A stretch of 64,000 bases of DNA from Candidatus Phytoplasma pini (GTDB taxonomy: Bacteria > Bacillota_I > Bacilli_A > Acholeplasmatales > Acholeplasmataceae), in assembly GCF_007821455.1 (NCBI RefSeq), contig NZ_VIAE01000001.1, positions 46,224 to 110,223 of the forward strand. Reading direction: 5' to 3'. Of the stretch, positions 1 to 8,960 are shown piece by piece (positions within the stretch are counted from its first letter, which is position 1; every line of letters starts with the position of its first letter). The position numbers were made by a program, and so were the translations under genes. The notes beneath the pieces are model-generated. The model did no database searches and was not told where the DNA came from. It saw only the letters and a list, made by a program, of their open reading frames with translations.

Positions 1-63
1 TTTAACAATTCATTACATGATTACGATTTAAAATCTAATTTTTATTCATATTTTTTAAAATAA
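1..63 (+). CDS. possible C-terminal end of a gene cut by the window edge
   Basis: Frame 1 is open from the first base to a TAA at 61-63 and gives 20 residues ending SNFYSYFLK. Twenty codons without a stop is only mildly unusual in DNA this AT-rich, but the residue mix (His, Asp, Ser, Tyr) looks more like protein than spacer. The function cannot be judged. The preceding sequence is needed to confirm it. Confidence 0.3.
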   Translation, partial: FNNSLHDYDLKSNFYSYFLK

Positions 64-427
64 AAATAATTTTTATGATTTATGTACTTTGTTTATATTA
101 TTTTATTTTCAAGAAATCTTAAAACAAAATTTAAAAATAAAGATAACAAATTTCGAATTTAACAAAAAAATAGAAACAAAAAATAAATCCAAATAAATCC
201 TAAATTTTAGTAATATTCAAAAAATTTAAAATATATCATATAAATACACAAACACACGACTATATTATACAATGAATTTCATAAAAAATAATAACCAAAA
301 ACAAAATTATTTTTATTCAAAAAAATAATTTTCTTGTGCATAAAATGATATATTGAAAAATTAAAATAAGTGGTTTTTTAAAAAAGATAAAAATTTATTA
401 CGTAAAATCAAAAAATAATAATAAAAA
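64..427. other. AT-rich gap, no gene seen
   Basis: This 364-base spacer lies between a possible plus-strand gene end and the stop of sufS on the minus strand. I see only short A/T runs, stops in all frames, and no convincing terminator hairpin, RNA gene or promoter pair. Confidence 0.5.
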
Positions 428-1636
428 TTAAATAAAAATATCTAACATTTGTTTTAAAGATAAAATAAAAATACGAATATCTTCTATATTATTATGAATA
501 TCTATAGAAACACGAATAGCACTTGATTGTTTAATTTTTTGCATTATTAAATCAGAACAATGTTTCCCTGTTCTTAAATAAATATGATTATTTATCAAAA
601 AACTTTCAATATCGTGAGGATGAATAGATAAAAAATTAAAAAGAATCGGACCTTTATTTGTATCAGGATTATAAATTTGAATCTGTGGGAAATGAAACTT
701 TAATTCTTGAATTAAAGTTTGAGTAATATAATAATTATGTTTTTGAATTTGTTCAAAACCTATTTGTTGGATAAATTCAATACTTTTGACAAAAGAAATA
801 ATCCCACTAATATTAGGAGTACCAGCTTCGAATTTATAAGGCAATTCTTTAAACAAAAGATCATTTTTGAAAAAATTTTTATCCGAAACAAGACTATTAG
901 ATCCGCCCACAAAAAAAGGATTTAATTTTTTTAAAAGATGTTTTTTACCATAAATAACTCCTACGCCAAAAGGTCCATACATTTTATGTGCTGAAAAAGC
1001 CATAAAATCTATATCCAATTCTTTAACATCAATTTTTTGTTTGCCTATCGACTGAGCTGCATCTAAAATAACAAAAGCTTTTTTTTCATGAGCCAATAAA
1101 GCAATAGGACGAATAGGGGTTTCGTAACCAAAAACATTAGAAACATGAGTTAAAGCAACAATTTTTGTTTTTTCTGATAAAACTTTTTTAAAATTATCAA
1201 ATGTAATTTTATTTTGTTCATCTAAAGGAATAAAAACTAATTTTGCTTGTTTTTTTTTAGCTATTTTAAGCCAAGGCAACCAAGAAGAATTATGTTCTAA
1301 TTCCGAAGTAATAATCTCATCTCCAGGATTAAGAAACTCTTCTAACATTTGAGCGACTATATTTAAAGATTCCGTAGTCCCTTTTGTAAAAATAATTTCT
1401 TCAAAAGAAGCATTAAGAAAATAAGCTGTTTTTTTTCTAGTATAAACAATATTTTGAATATTTTCGCTTGATAAAAAATTATAATTAGTTAAAGAAATAC
1501 CATTATTTTGATAAAATTGAATAATTGAATTCAAAACTCCTTCTATCTTTAAAGAAGTAGCTGCAGAATCAAAATAAATTAATTTAGGATTTTTTTTGAA
1601 AATCGGAAAAAAAGAACGAAAATCATTATTATTCAT
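428..1636 (-). CDS. sufS: cysteine desulfurase, SufS type
   Basis: PLP enzyme of aminotransferase class V that takes sulfur from cysteine for Fe-S cluster assembly and thiolation. At 402 aa it has the usual SufS length. Visible landmarks are H115 in ELEHN, D192 in the LDAAQS segment (PLP ring), the Schiff-base lysine K218 in SAHKMYGP, and the acceptor cysteine C360 in RTGKHCSD. The RxGxHC form places it in the group II (SufS/CsdA) branch rather than IscS. The ATG start has an AGGAAG run upstream. No sufU, sufB, sufC or sufD is adjacent inside the window, and the sequence downstream on its strand (1-427) is non-coding, so it looks monocistronic here. The family call is firm. The sulfur acceptor is not shown by this sequence. 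Confidence 0.93.
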   Translation of the reverse strand: MNNNDFRSFFPIFKKNPKLIYFDSAATSLKIEGVLNSIIQFYQNNGISLTNYNFLSSENIQNIVYTRKKTAYFLNASFEEIIFTKGTTESLNIVAQMLEEFLNPGDEIITSELEHNSSWLPWLKIAKKKQAKLVFIPLDEQNKITFDNFKKVLSEKTKIVALTHVSNVFGYETPIRPIALLAHEKKAFVILDAAQSIGKQKIDVKELDIDFMAFSAHKMYGPFGVGVIYGKKHLLKKLNPFFVGGSNSLVSDKNFFKNDLLFKELPYKFEAGTPNISGIISFVKSIEFIQQIGFEQIQKHNYYITQTLIQELKFHFPQIQIYNPDTNKGPILFNFLSIHPHDIESFLINNHIYLRTGKHCSDLIMQKIKQSSAIRVSIDIHNNIEDIRIFILSLKQMLDIFI

Positions 1637-1690
1637 ATCATCTTATCAACTTCCTACTTTTTTATTTTTTTACAAAAAATAAAGATATAG

Positions 1691-1718
1691 CAATATATAT
1701 ATATATATATATATATTG
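1691..1718. repeat. (AT)12 microsatellite inside a palindrome
   Basis: An uninterrupted AT dinucleotide run at 1693-1716 is bounded by CA on the left and TG on the right, so the whole block is a perfect palindrome. It lies about 55 bases upstream of the sufS start on the minus strand. Its length could vary by replication slippage. Confidence 0.8.
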
Positions 1719-1906
1719 TATGTATAATAATAAAAAATATAAATTAAATACATCCCACGAACTAAATAGAACTTTTAACGGTTATCGATTATTATAATAT
1801 TTATAATTTTTATAATTTATAATATTTTTAAAAATTAATGAAAAAAAATTAAAATTCACAAAATCTTATTTTGATTAAATCAAAATTAAACTAATTGAAA
1901 TTTATA

Positions 1907-1988
1907 ATAGATTATTATATAATTAAAATAATTGCGATTATATGATTATATATTGAATGAATAGATTATTATGCAACCAAAATAATTG
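1907..1988 (+). repeat. degenerate direct repeat, about 28-bp unit, two copies
   Basis: Copies begin at 1907 and 1961. Both start with ATAGATTATTAT and end with AAAATAATTG, with a diverged middle, and they are offset by 54 bases. A third partial copy (TAGATTATTAT) lies near 2105. This may be chance in low-complexity AT DNA. No function is assigned. Confidence 0.35.
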
Positions 1989-2321
1989 TAGTTTATATTT
2001 TATATTTATTAATATTAAAATTTTTTAAAATAATTTATTTCAAAATTTAATTTTTTACTATCTTAAAATATAATTTTTTCTTTGTTTAATTCTTGATAAT
2101 ATAGATTATTATCTTATTCTATTTTAACTTTTTGCAATGCAAAAAAAATTTCTTTATAAGAATAATTTATTTTATTTATTATTTATGAAATTAAATTAAT
2201 TTATTATATTATATTATTTTATTTTGATTTAAGTTAAAAATCTATTTAATAAAATAAATAAAAATAATAAATTTCAAAAAATTTTATTAAAATAAAAGGA
2301 AAAGGTGTTAATTTTTAATAA

Positions 2322-3248
2322 ATGTTAAAAAATAAAATAAAAAAAATATTATTATTATTATTTTTATTTCTTTTTTTAGTTTTATTTTCTCTAAAAAACC
2401 AAAACATAAATACAATTTTAGCAATTAAAGAAGTAGTTTCTCCAAAGGATACAGAAGAAGATATTGAAGATGTTTTAGCTCGAATAAAAGAAAATCCGAC
2501 AATAAAAGACGATGTTGAAAAATTAATAACACAAATAAAAGATACAAAGCATAAAATTAGTATTTTCTTTAACGTAGAAAAATTAAATTCGATAAAAAAT
2601 CATATTTCAAACACAAATGGAATTAAAGAAAAAATTAATGAAATATTTTTAAAAATAGATAATAGCAGTCTATGGAAAAACCAAGAAGAACCTTTTGCAA
2701 CAATACCGATTAAAATAAAAGATTTAAAATCCAAAACAAATAATAATTTTGAAAACATTAATGATAACGACATAGATAAATTACAATGTGAAACAACAAA
2801 ATTTAAAGATTTAAATTCTATACTTTCAAATTTTTATGACATATTTAAAGATAATTTTAATTCGCTTTTAAACGATGATCTAATTTTCATAAAGAATACA
2901 AATGATTCAATTGCTGATTCAACACAAAAAATAGATTCAAAAATTTTTTCAGATTTACAATTACTTTTCGATTCTACGCAACAAAGCATACTTGGAGCAA
3001 ATGATTTAGACAAAGAAAATAGTGGACAAATACAATCTAGTATTAAAGATATTACACAAAAATACATCGATATAAAATCAAAAATTGATACAATACCTGA
3101 TACAAAATCAGATGATTCCGCTACTACTAGTAATAATGTTACAACTGGAATAATATTTATAATAATATTATTATTAATATTAATATTTTTTAAAAAAAAT
3201 AAAAAATATTTTCCAAATAATACAAAAAATAAAAAAAGACATTATTAA
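2322..3248 (+). CDS. putative secreted, C-terminally anchored surface protein of unknown function
   Basis: This is a 308-aa protein I do not recognise by family. A Lys-rich start is followed by a Leu/Phe-rich hydrophobic segment at about residues 9-23, a signal peptide that could be cut near TILA-IKE (about residue 34). The middle, about 35-270, is polar, rich in Lys, Asp, Asn, Ile and Ser, and probably helical. A second hydrophobic segment at about 276-290 is followed by a basic tail of about 18 residues. This places the middle outside the cell with a C-terminal anchor, the layout described for phytoplasma immunodominant membrane proteins of the Amp type. Sequence identity to Amp is not visible to me. 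The start is ATG with AAAAGGTG about 14 bases upstream. A strong terminator overlaps the stop, so it is probably monocistronic. Confidence 0.7.
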   Translation: MLKNKIKKILLLLFLFLFLVLFSLKNQNINTILAIKEVVSPKDTEEDIEDVLARIKENPTIKDDVEKLITQIKDTKHKISIFFNVEKLNSIKNHISNTNGIKEKINEIFLKIDNSSLWKNQEEPFATIPIKIKDLKSKTNNNFENINDNDIDKLQCETTKFKDLNSILSNFYDIFKDNFNSLLNDDLIFIKNTNDSIADSTQKIDSKIFSDLQLLFDSTQQSILGANDLDKENSGQIQSSIKDITQKYIDIKSKIDTIPDTKSDDSATTSNNVTTGIIFIIILLLILIFFKKNKKYFPNNTKNKKRHY

Positions 3249-3260
3249 ATGTCTTTTTTT
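3231..3260 (+). terminator. intrinsic terminator at the end of the 308-aa surface protein gene
   Basis: The stem AGACATT (3237-3243) pairs with AATGTCT (3248-3254) around an ATTA loop, flanked by seven A on the left and a run of T on the right. The TAA stop codon of the gene lies inside the hairpin. The A and T flanks would allow it to work in both directions. Confidence 0.8.
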
Positions 3261-3282
3261 ATTAAAAAAAATAATTATTATA

Positions 3283-3626
3283 ATTTTTAAATGAAATATT
3301 ATAAATTTATTATTTAATAAAACATATTTTGTACTATTTCTTTTATTATAATCAATAATTGTTTTGGCGGAGTAGAAGGGATTCGAACCCTTGCACCAAT
3401 TTATGGACTACGTCCTTAGCAGGGACGCCTCTTATAACCTACTTGAGTACTACTCCAATATTTTTTATATCAAATGAAAAAAATAATTTTTTTAGATTTT
3501 CAAAAAATTCATAGTTAAATATGAAATTGAAATTTATAAATACAATCACTATTTTAAATTTTATCATAAAAAATATACAAAAATATATTTTTATAATTAT
3601 AAATTTATAATATTTCATTTAAAAAT
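3283..3626. repeat. 28-bp perfect inverted repeat flanking tRNA-Ser(GCU)
   Basis: Bases 3283-3310 are the exact reverse complement of 3599-3626 over 28 positions (ending AAATTTAT on the left, beginning ATAAATTTAT on the right). Pairing fails on both outer and inner sides. About 288 bases lie between the arms, including the serine tRNA gene. No transposase lies between them. The arms could be terminal repeats of a small non-autonomous element or a trace of an inverted duplication. Confidence 0.7.
3365..3456 (-). tRNA. tRNA-Ser (anticodon GCU)
   Basis: A class II tRNA of 92 nt including an encoded CCA. The acceptor GGAGTAG pairs with CTACTCC, followed by discriminator G. The anticodon stem CGTCC/GGACG encloses loop CTGCTAA, giving anticodon GCT for Ser codons AGC and AGU. 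The long variable arm and the T-loop with GGTTCGAATCC are present. It lies between the surface-protein terminator and a gene-free stretch upstream of engB. Confidence 0.95.
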
Positions 3627-4094
3627 AAAAATAAATTTCACGTATTTATGATAATGAAATATTTTATGATAATAACTAATTTTAAAAAATATAATATAAA
3701 AAAAATCAAAAAACGATGATACATTACCATCAAAAAAAAATAAAATATATTAATTGATATAAATAAACTATTGACTTATATTAAAAAATAAGTTGAAATA
3801 ACCTACTTGATTGTATAAATATATTTAATATCTTACTCTTCTTTAAAATAAATTCAGTTATGAAATTCAGTTATGATAAAATATATTTATATATATTAAA
3901 AAGTTTATTATATTTAAGTTTTAAAAATAGAAATCAAAATTAATTTTTTTGTCAAAAAGACAGGAATATTAATCTCTTATAATATAAGATCTTAAAAAAA
4001 TAAAAAAAGATTTATTATGATTCCAAAATTCATTATAATTCTTATTCGATTTAAAATATATTAATAATATTTTTCAAAAAGGCATTTTAAAATT
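3457..4094. other. AT-rich gap between tRNA-Ser and engB
   Basis: A stretch of 638 bases with no supported gene. It holds the right arm of the 28-bp inverted repeat (3599-3626) and a 13-bp tandem duplication at 3851. It should contain the tRNA promoter (minus) and the engB promoter (plus), neither of which I can pick out with confidence. Confidence 0.5.
3851..3876. repeat. exact 13-bp tandem duplication
   Basis: AATTCAGTTATGA occurs twice back to back at 3851-3863 and 3864-3876. It looks like a recent slippage duplication in non-coding DNA about 220 bases upstream of engB. Confidence 0.8.
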
Positions 4095-4682
4095 ATGTTT
4101 AAAAAATCTCAATTTATAAAAAGTATTATTAATATCGAAGATCGTCCTTTACCTTTATTACCAGAAATTTTATTAATTGGAAGAAGTAATGTCGGAAAAA
4201 GTTCATTTATCAATAGTTTAACAAATAATAAAAAATTAGCTTTCATTTCTAAAAAACCAGGAAAAACTAGTACATTAAACTATTTTTTGGTAGAAAATGA
4301 TTTTTATTTAATCGATTCTCCTGGATATGGTTATTCCAAAAAAAAAAAATTCCAAAAAAATATTTTTCCTATTATTAGTGTTTTTTTACAAAAGAATAAT
4401 TATATAAAATATATTTTTCAATTAATAGATTTTAAAATAGGACTAACTGATTTAGATTTACTTATAAATCAACAATTGAGACAATATAACCAAACACCCA
4501 TTGTAATTTTAAATAAAAAAGATAAAGTTATAAAAAATAAAATTATTAATCACAAAAAAAGAATTCAAACAAAACTTCAACATGATTTAACTACTCATTC
4601 AATTCCTATCGTGTACTTATTTTCCTGTAAAACTAAAGAAGGATTAAAAGAAATAATTGATTTCATGCGTTTAAAAACATAA
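4095..4682 (+). CDS. engB: ribosome biogenesis GTP-binding protein EngB/YsxC
   Basis: Small TrmE-Era-like GTPase needed for assembly of the large ribosomal subunit; cytoplasmic. At 195 aa it has the usual family length. G1 is GRSNVGKSS (29-37), the switch segment TSTLNYF follows, then G3 DSPGYG, G4 LNKKDK and G5 SCK near the C terminus. The ATG start has AAAAAGG about 12 bases upstream. It stands alone between the tRNA-Ser gap and valS (188-base spacer), so it may share a transcript with valS. Confidence 0.95.
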   Translation: MFKKSQFIKSIINIEDRPLPLLPEILLIGRSNVGKSSFINSLTNNKKLAFISKKPGKTSTLNYFLVENDFYLIDSPGYGYSKKKKFQKNIFPIISVFLQKNNYIKYIFQLIDFKIGLTDLDLLINQQLRQYNQTPIVILNKKDKVIKNKIINHKKRIQTKLQHDLTTHSIPIVYLFSCKTKEGLKEIIDFMRLKT

Positions 4683-4870
4683 ATAAAAACAAGCAAATTT
4701 TTGTTCTTTTTTTGTATATTTTAATTTTATATTCATGATTATTAAAAAAATCACAATATAAAATTAAATTTTTATTTCAATATTCCTTATATTATTTAAA
4801 AATAAATATTTTTTGAATAAATGAAAAAATTAATAAATATCATAAAATAAGAGGATAAACACAATATTAT

Positions 4871-7465
4871 ATGAAAAGTCAATACGATTTTAAATCAGTA
4901 GAAAATAATAAATATAAAAATAAATTTACAGAAAACATTAAAAATAAAGAAAAATCTAAAAATACTTTTACTATCATTTTACCTCCTCCTAATATTACAG
5001 GAAAATTACATTTAGGACATGCTTGGAATAATACTTTACAAGATATTATCATAAGAAGAAAAAAAATGTTAGGTTTTGATGTATTATTTATTCCTGGAAT
5101 AGATCATGCAGGCATCGCAACTCAAAATAAAATAAAAGAAAAATTAAAAAAAGAAAATTTTAAAGAACAGGACATTACTAAAAAAATTTTTTTAAAATAT
5201 GCTTCTATTTGGAAAGACAAATATACAAACAAAATTCATAATCAATGGAATGCTTTGGGATTATTTTTAAATTATGAAAGAGAAAAATTTACTTTAGATT
5301 CTGATATAAGTGAATTAGTCGAAAAAGTCTTTATCAAACTTTATCATGATGGTTTAATTTATCGTGATTACAAAATTATTAATTGGGATCCTATATTAAA
5401 AACAACTATTTCTAATATCGAAGTAAATTATAAAAAAATTCAAGATAAACTCTTTTACTTGAAATATTTTATAATTTCTGTAGAAAACAATATAGATAAT
5501 GTTTTTTTAGAAGTAGCGACTACTCGTCCTGAAACTATTTTTGCTGATCAAGCTCTAATGGTACATCCTCAAGACTTTCGTTATCAACATTTAATAGGGA
5601 AGAAAGTATTAGTTCCTGATACTAAAAATATAATCCCTATTATTAGTGATACAAGCGTTGATATGAACTTCGGATCTGGAGTAGTTAAAGTAACTCCATC
5701 TCATGATGAAAATGATTTTAAAGTCGGTCAAAAATATGGATTAAAAAATATTCTTTGTATAGACTCTGATGGAAAAATGAAAAAAATAGCTGGAAAATAT
5801 GAAAATTTAGATGCTGATAATTGTCGTCAAAAATTAATTTCTGATTTAATTTCTAAAAATTTGATTTCCAAAATAGAAAATTATCAACATGATGTAGGTT
5901 TTTCTAGTATTTCGAATGCAAAAATAGAACCTAGATTATCTTTACAATGGTTTTTAAAAACTAAAGATTTAACACTTTTGGTTTTAAAAAAACATCAAAT
6001 TAATTTCTATCCTGCTCGTTTTTTAAAAATTTTCAACAATTGGTTAAAAAATTTAAAAGACTGGTGTATTTCAAGACAATTATGGTGGGGACATCCTATT
6101 CCTGTTTGGTACAAAGATAATGAAATTAAAGTACAAAAAGAAAACCCAGGTAAAGAATTCATCAAAGACTCAGATGTTTTAGATACTTGGTTTTCTTCTT
6201 CTTTATGGCCATTAAGCACTTTGAATTGGAATGGTGATGATAAAAATCTTTTCCAAAAACATTTTCCAGTAGATGTTTTGGTAACGGGATATGATATTTT
6301 AACTTTTTGGGTTTCTAAAATGATTTTACAAAGTATAAATTTAACTAAAAAAATACCTTTTAAAAATATTTTATTACATGGTTTAATAAGAGATGAAAAT
6401 GGAAAAAAAATGTCGAAATCCAAAGGAAACGTTATTGATCCGATGGAAATTATTAATCAATACGGAACAGATACTTTAAGATGGTATTTATCGACAAGCG
6501 TATCTAATGGTTCTGATTTGTCTTTTCAAAAAGATAAATTATTAGCTAGTCGTAATTTTATTAATAAAGTATGGAATATTAGTCGTTTTATTAAATTAAA
6601 TATTTCTTCAAATATTTTGACAGAAAAAAACAATACTTTATTTCAAGAAAAAATTTTATTATTACCAGAAAAAGTTTTATTATCTCAATTATCGCAACTA
6701 ATCACAAAAGTTAATCTTTTGCATGAAAAATACGAATTTAATATTATTGGTCATTTATTATATCATTTTATCTGGGAAGATTTTTCCAATTGGGGATTAG
6801 AATTTTTAAAACATTTTTTTAAAAACAAAGATAATAATTTAAATACTCAAAAATTTGTTTTTTATATCTGGGAACAAATATTAAAATTATTACATCCTTT
6901 TATTCCTTTTGTAACTAATAACATTTATTATGAACTAACAAAAAAATCAATTATAAATACTAATTGGCCACAAATCAATTATAATAATAAAAAAGATCTA
7001 GTATATTTTGAATCTATAAAGAATTTAATTATACGTATGCGTAATTTTAGGAAAAATTATCAAGTTGATAAAAATGATGTTTTTAAATTATACATAAAAA
7101 CTTCTCAAAAAAAAATAGAAAATTGTATTCCTTTATTACCTATTTTAAAAAAATTTTTCAAAATTTCTAATATTGAGATAAAATTTAAAACACCTAATAA
7201 AAAATACTGTGTTTTATTTTCTGAAAAAAACATCTCTCTTTTTATAGATAAAGATATTTTATCAAAATTAAAAAATATCAATCTAGAAAATGATATTTTA
7301 AAACAAAAAAAAAATATTTTATCAGAAATCCAAAGAAGTGAAAAAATTTTAAATAATTCATATTTTTTAGAAAAAGCTTCTTCTGCAAAAATAAAAGAAG
7401 AAAAAGAAAAATATAAAAAATATCTGCAACAATATAAAGAATTATTAAAAAATGATTCAATTTGA
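4871..7465 (+). CDS. valS: valyl-tRNA synthetase
   Basis: Class I synthetase that charges tRNA-Val; 864 aa, normal for bacterial ValRS. The HIGH-type motif is HLGH (47-50) in PPPNITGKLHLGH, followed by GIDHAGIATQ, which is typical of ValRS. The editing domain carries ATTRPET and the segment from GSGVVKVTPSHDENDF. The KMSKS loop is KMSKSKGN at about residue 512. The C terminus is a Lys-rich coiled-coil arm, as in other ValRS. The ATG start has AGAGGAT about 14 bases upstream. The gene ends with TGA, evidence that TGA is a stop here. No T-box leader is visible upstream. Confidence 0.97.
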   Translation: MKSQYDFKSVENNKYKNKFTENIKNKEKSKNTFTIILPPPNITGKLHLGHAWNNTLQDIIIRRKKMLGFDVLFIPGIDHAGIATQNKIKEKLKKENFKEQDITKKIFLKYASIWKDKYTNKIHNQWNALGLFLNYEREKFTLDSDISELVEKVFIKLYHDGLIYRDYKIINWDPILKTTISNIEVNYKKIQDKLFYLKYFIISVENNIDNVFLEVATTRPETIFADQALMVHPQDFRYQHLIGKKVLVPDTKNIIPIISDTSVDMNFGSGVVKVTPSHDENDFKVGQKYGLKNILCIDSDGKMKKIAGKYENLDADNCRQKLISDLISKNLISKIENYQHDVGFSSISNAKIEPRLSLQWFLKTKDLTLLVLKKHQINFYPARFLKIFNNWLKNLKDWCISRQLWWGHPIPVWYKDNEIKVQKENPGKEFIKDSDVLDTWFSSSLWPLSTLNWNGDDKNLFQKHFPVDVLVTGYDILTFWVSKMILQSINLTKKIPFKNILLHGLIRDENGKKMSKSKGNVIDPMEIINQYGTDTLRWYLSTSVSNGSDLSFQKDKLLASRNFINKVWNISRFIKLNISSNILTEKNNTLFQEKILLLPEKVLLSQLSQLITKVNLLHEKYEFNIIGHLLYHFIWEDFSNWGLEFLKHFFKNKDNNLNTQKFVFYIWEQILKLLHPFIPFVTNNIYYELTKKSIINTNWPQINYNNKKDLVYFESIKNLIIRMRNFRKNYQVDKNDVFKLYIKTSQKKIENCIPLLPILKKFFKISNIEIKFKTPNKKYCVLFSEKNISLFIDKDILSKLKNINLENDILKQKKNILSEIQRSEKILNNSYFLEKASSAKIKEEKEKYKKYLQQYKELLKNDSI

Positions 7466-7508
7466 TATTTTATTCTATTATCTTATTTTTTAATATTCTT
7501 AAATCTGA

Positions 7509-7530
7509 ATATACATATATATATGTATAT
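7509..7530. repeat. 22-bp perfect palindrome of AT/ACAT steps
   Basis: A perfect self-complementary stretch centred between 7519 and 7520, just after valS and before the minus-strand broken gene. It lacks a T run, so it is not a standard terminator, though it could fold as a cruciform or hairpin between these convergent genes. Confidence 0.6.
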
Positions 7531-7622
7531 GTATCCAACAAAACCAAAAATAAATTTTTAGGATTTAATTTTTTTATTATAAATATTCAATTTATATTTT
7601 TCTAGATTATTATTATTTATTT

Positions 7623-8118
7623 TTATATTTTAGAAATTTTTTTTCTTTGAATTTTATATTCGACAAAATATTTATCTTTATCTTTTTTAAATATTAAAAA
7701 AATTTTAAAACGAATAAAAAACAAATCTCGAAATTTATAAAAACCTGGGTTAAGTTTAAAATAACTTTTAGCAAATAAAATTTCAGTATTTATTATAAAA
7801 TCAATATTTTTTACTATAATTTTTTTTTTTGAATATCATATTTAATATTATCATTTGTCATTAATATTAAATTTTGTATTATTTGTTTTTCTAAATCTAT
7901 TTCGCAAGAGCCTATAAAATATGGAAAATTTAAAATTATTTTATAAAATTTTTTTTTTTTAAAATTTTTTCTATTTGAAATTCTAATTCTAATTCTTTTT
8001 CTAATTTATTTGAAAATATTGGTGGCAATGTTTTTTTTTCAATAAAAAATATTTTTTTTATATAAAAAACAAACATTATAAATAAAATTGTAAAAAAAAA
8101 TATTTTTTTTATTATCAT
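7623..8118 (-). pseudogene. frameshifted gene for a small membrane-anchored protein, function unknown
   Basis: Three consecutive open segments on the minus strand join into one protein of about 165 aa if two poly-A runs each gain one base. The first segment (8118 to about 7936) has a good ribosome site (AGGAAATAGGAA before ATG), a hydrophobic N-terminal segment (about residues 5-25) and a Glu/Lys-rich stretch. Frame is lost at an A12 run (7949-7960). The next segment contains PYFIGSCEIDLEKQIIQN, and frame is lost again at an A11 run (7820-7830). The last segment, containing AKSYFKLNPGFYKFRDL, ends in TAA at 7623-7625. The composition of the later segments is protein-like. Either the gene is decaying, or the runs are miscalled or vary in length. 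I do not recognise the family. Confidence 0.6.
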
Positions 8119-8447
8119 AAATTCCTATTTCCTATAATTTAATATTTATTATTAATAAATTGAATTGAAAAAATAAATATTATAAAACAATAAAATAATA
8201 TCAAAAATAAATATTTTTAATCTAATATTCATAAATAAATTGTTTATTCAAAAAATAAAAAATTTTCTATATTTATTAGGAGATATTATATACTTTCCGT
8301 CTTTCAAAAAAAATGATAGAAAATAATATTATTTTATTTTAAATTTCTTTCATAAATATAATAATTTTGTTCAGTAAACAAATTATTTTTTAGTAAAAAT
8401 TATATTATATTGATTTTTTTATTTATATATTCGCTCTTATAACAATT

Positions 8448-8522
8448 GTAATATAAAAAATCTCGGTTCAAAATCTAGAAAAAAAATATATAGATTATTC
8501 AAATCCTTCACTGTTATATTAC
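8448..8522. repeat. 9-bp inverted arms enclosing 57 bases (75 nt in all)
   Basis: GTAATATAA at 8448-8456 is matched by TTATATTAC at 8514-8522. The total length equals that of a tRNA, but no T-arm or anticodon stem pairs inside it and no CCA follows. At most it is a decayed tRNA or a chance hairpin. Confidence 0.4.
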
Positions 8523-8863
8523 TTGATATTGACAATTTTTCATAACAAATAAAAAAAAGTAAACTTAAAACCCCCTTTTAGAAATAAAATAAGATTTGTA
8601 AATAATAAAAAAAAATAAAAAAATGCCTATTTTTTATCTAACAAAATTAAAAAAAATCTTTTATTTTTATTCGGGTTAAGCGCGAAAAAAGCAAGAAATA
8701 CTATTTTAATAGGTTGATAACTATTAAAACGAAACCGTTAAAAAGATAATTTTGTCCTAAAAATAAACTTTTTAGAAGTAAAATTATTTATTAATTACTT
8801 TCAGTTGAAAATAAAAATAAAATACTTAATGAAAAAATTTTAGAAATTATTATTTTTTTAGTA

Positions 8864-8869
8864 TATAAT
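8864..8869 (+). promoter_or_regulatory. candidate -10 box for rpmB
   Basis: A perfect TATAAT lies 91 bases upstream of the rpmB start. The matching -35 region is weak (TTAGAA at 8840-8845, spacer 18). In DNA this AT-rich a TATAAT alone is weak evidence. Confidence 0.35.
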
Positions 8870-8960
8870 TAATACAATAATATTGTGAAATTAATTTATT
8901 ATTAATATTAATTAATTTAATGCGTTGATTTCATAAAAGTAAGAAAGTTGATATTATATT

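Larger units (their letters stand above)
1637..2321. other. AT-rich divergent intergenic region with low-complexity repeats
   Basis: This 685-base gap separates divergent sufS (-) and a membrane-protein gene (+), so it should hold both promoters. It contains an (AT)12 run, and the element ATAGATTATTAT appears at 1907 and 1961, with a shorter TAGATTATTAT copy near 2105. No ORF or RNA gene is supported. The many TATAAT-like strings cannot be told apart by eye. Confidence 0.45.
8119..8960. other. long gap upstream of rpmB with a GC-richer patch
   Basis: 842 bases with no intact gene. It contains a tRNA-sized segment bounded by 9-bp inverted arms (8448-8522) and a patch near 8675-8750, with elements such as GGGTTAAGCGCG and CGAAACCGTT, that is clearly less AT-rich than its surroundings. 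Translating the patch on the plus strand gives short open pieces (for example FGLSAKKARNTILIG) broken by stops, so it may be a gene remnant or part of a structured RNA. No known RNA motif was recognised. Confidence 0.4.

Noticed and set aside
6007..6423. 138-codon open frame antisense to valS
   Set aside because: It overlaps the conserved catalytic core of valS in full. It is a shadow of the coding strand.
8448..8522. Possible extra tRNA (75 nt with paired ends)
   Set aside because: No T-arm, D-arm or anticodon stem pairing can be built, and no CCA follows. Kept only as an inverted repeat.
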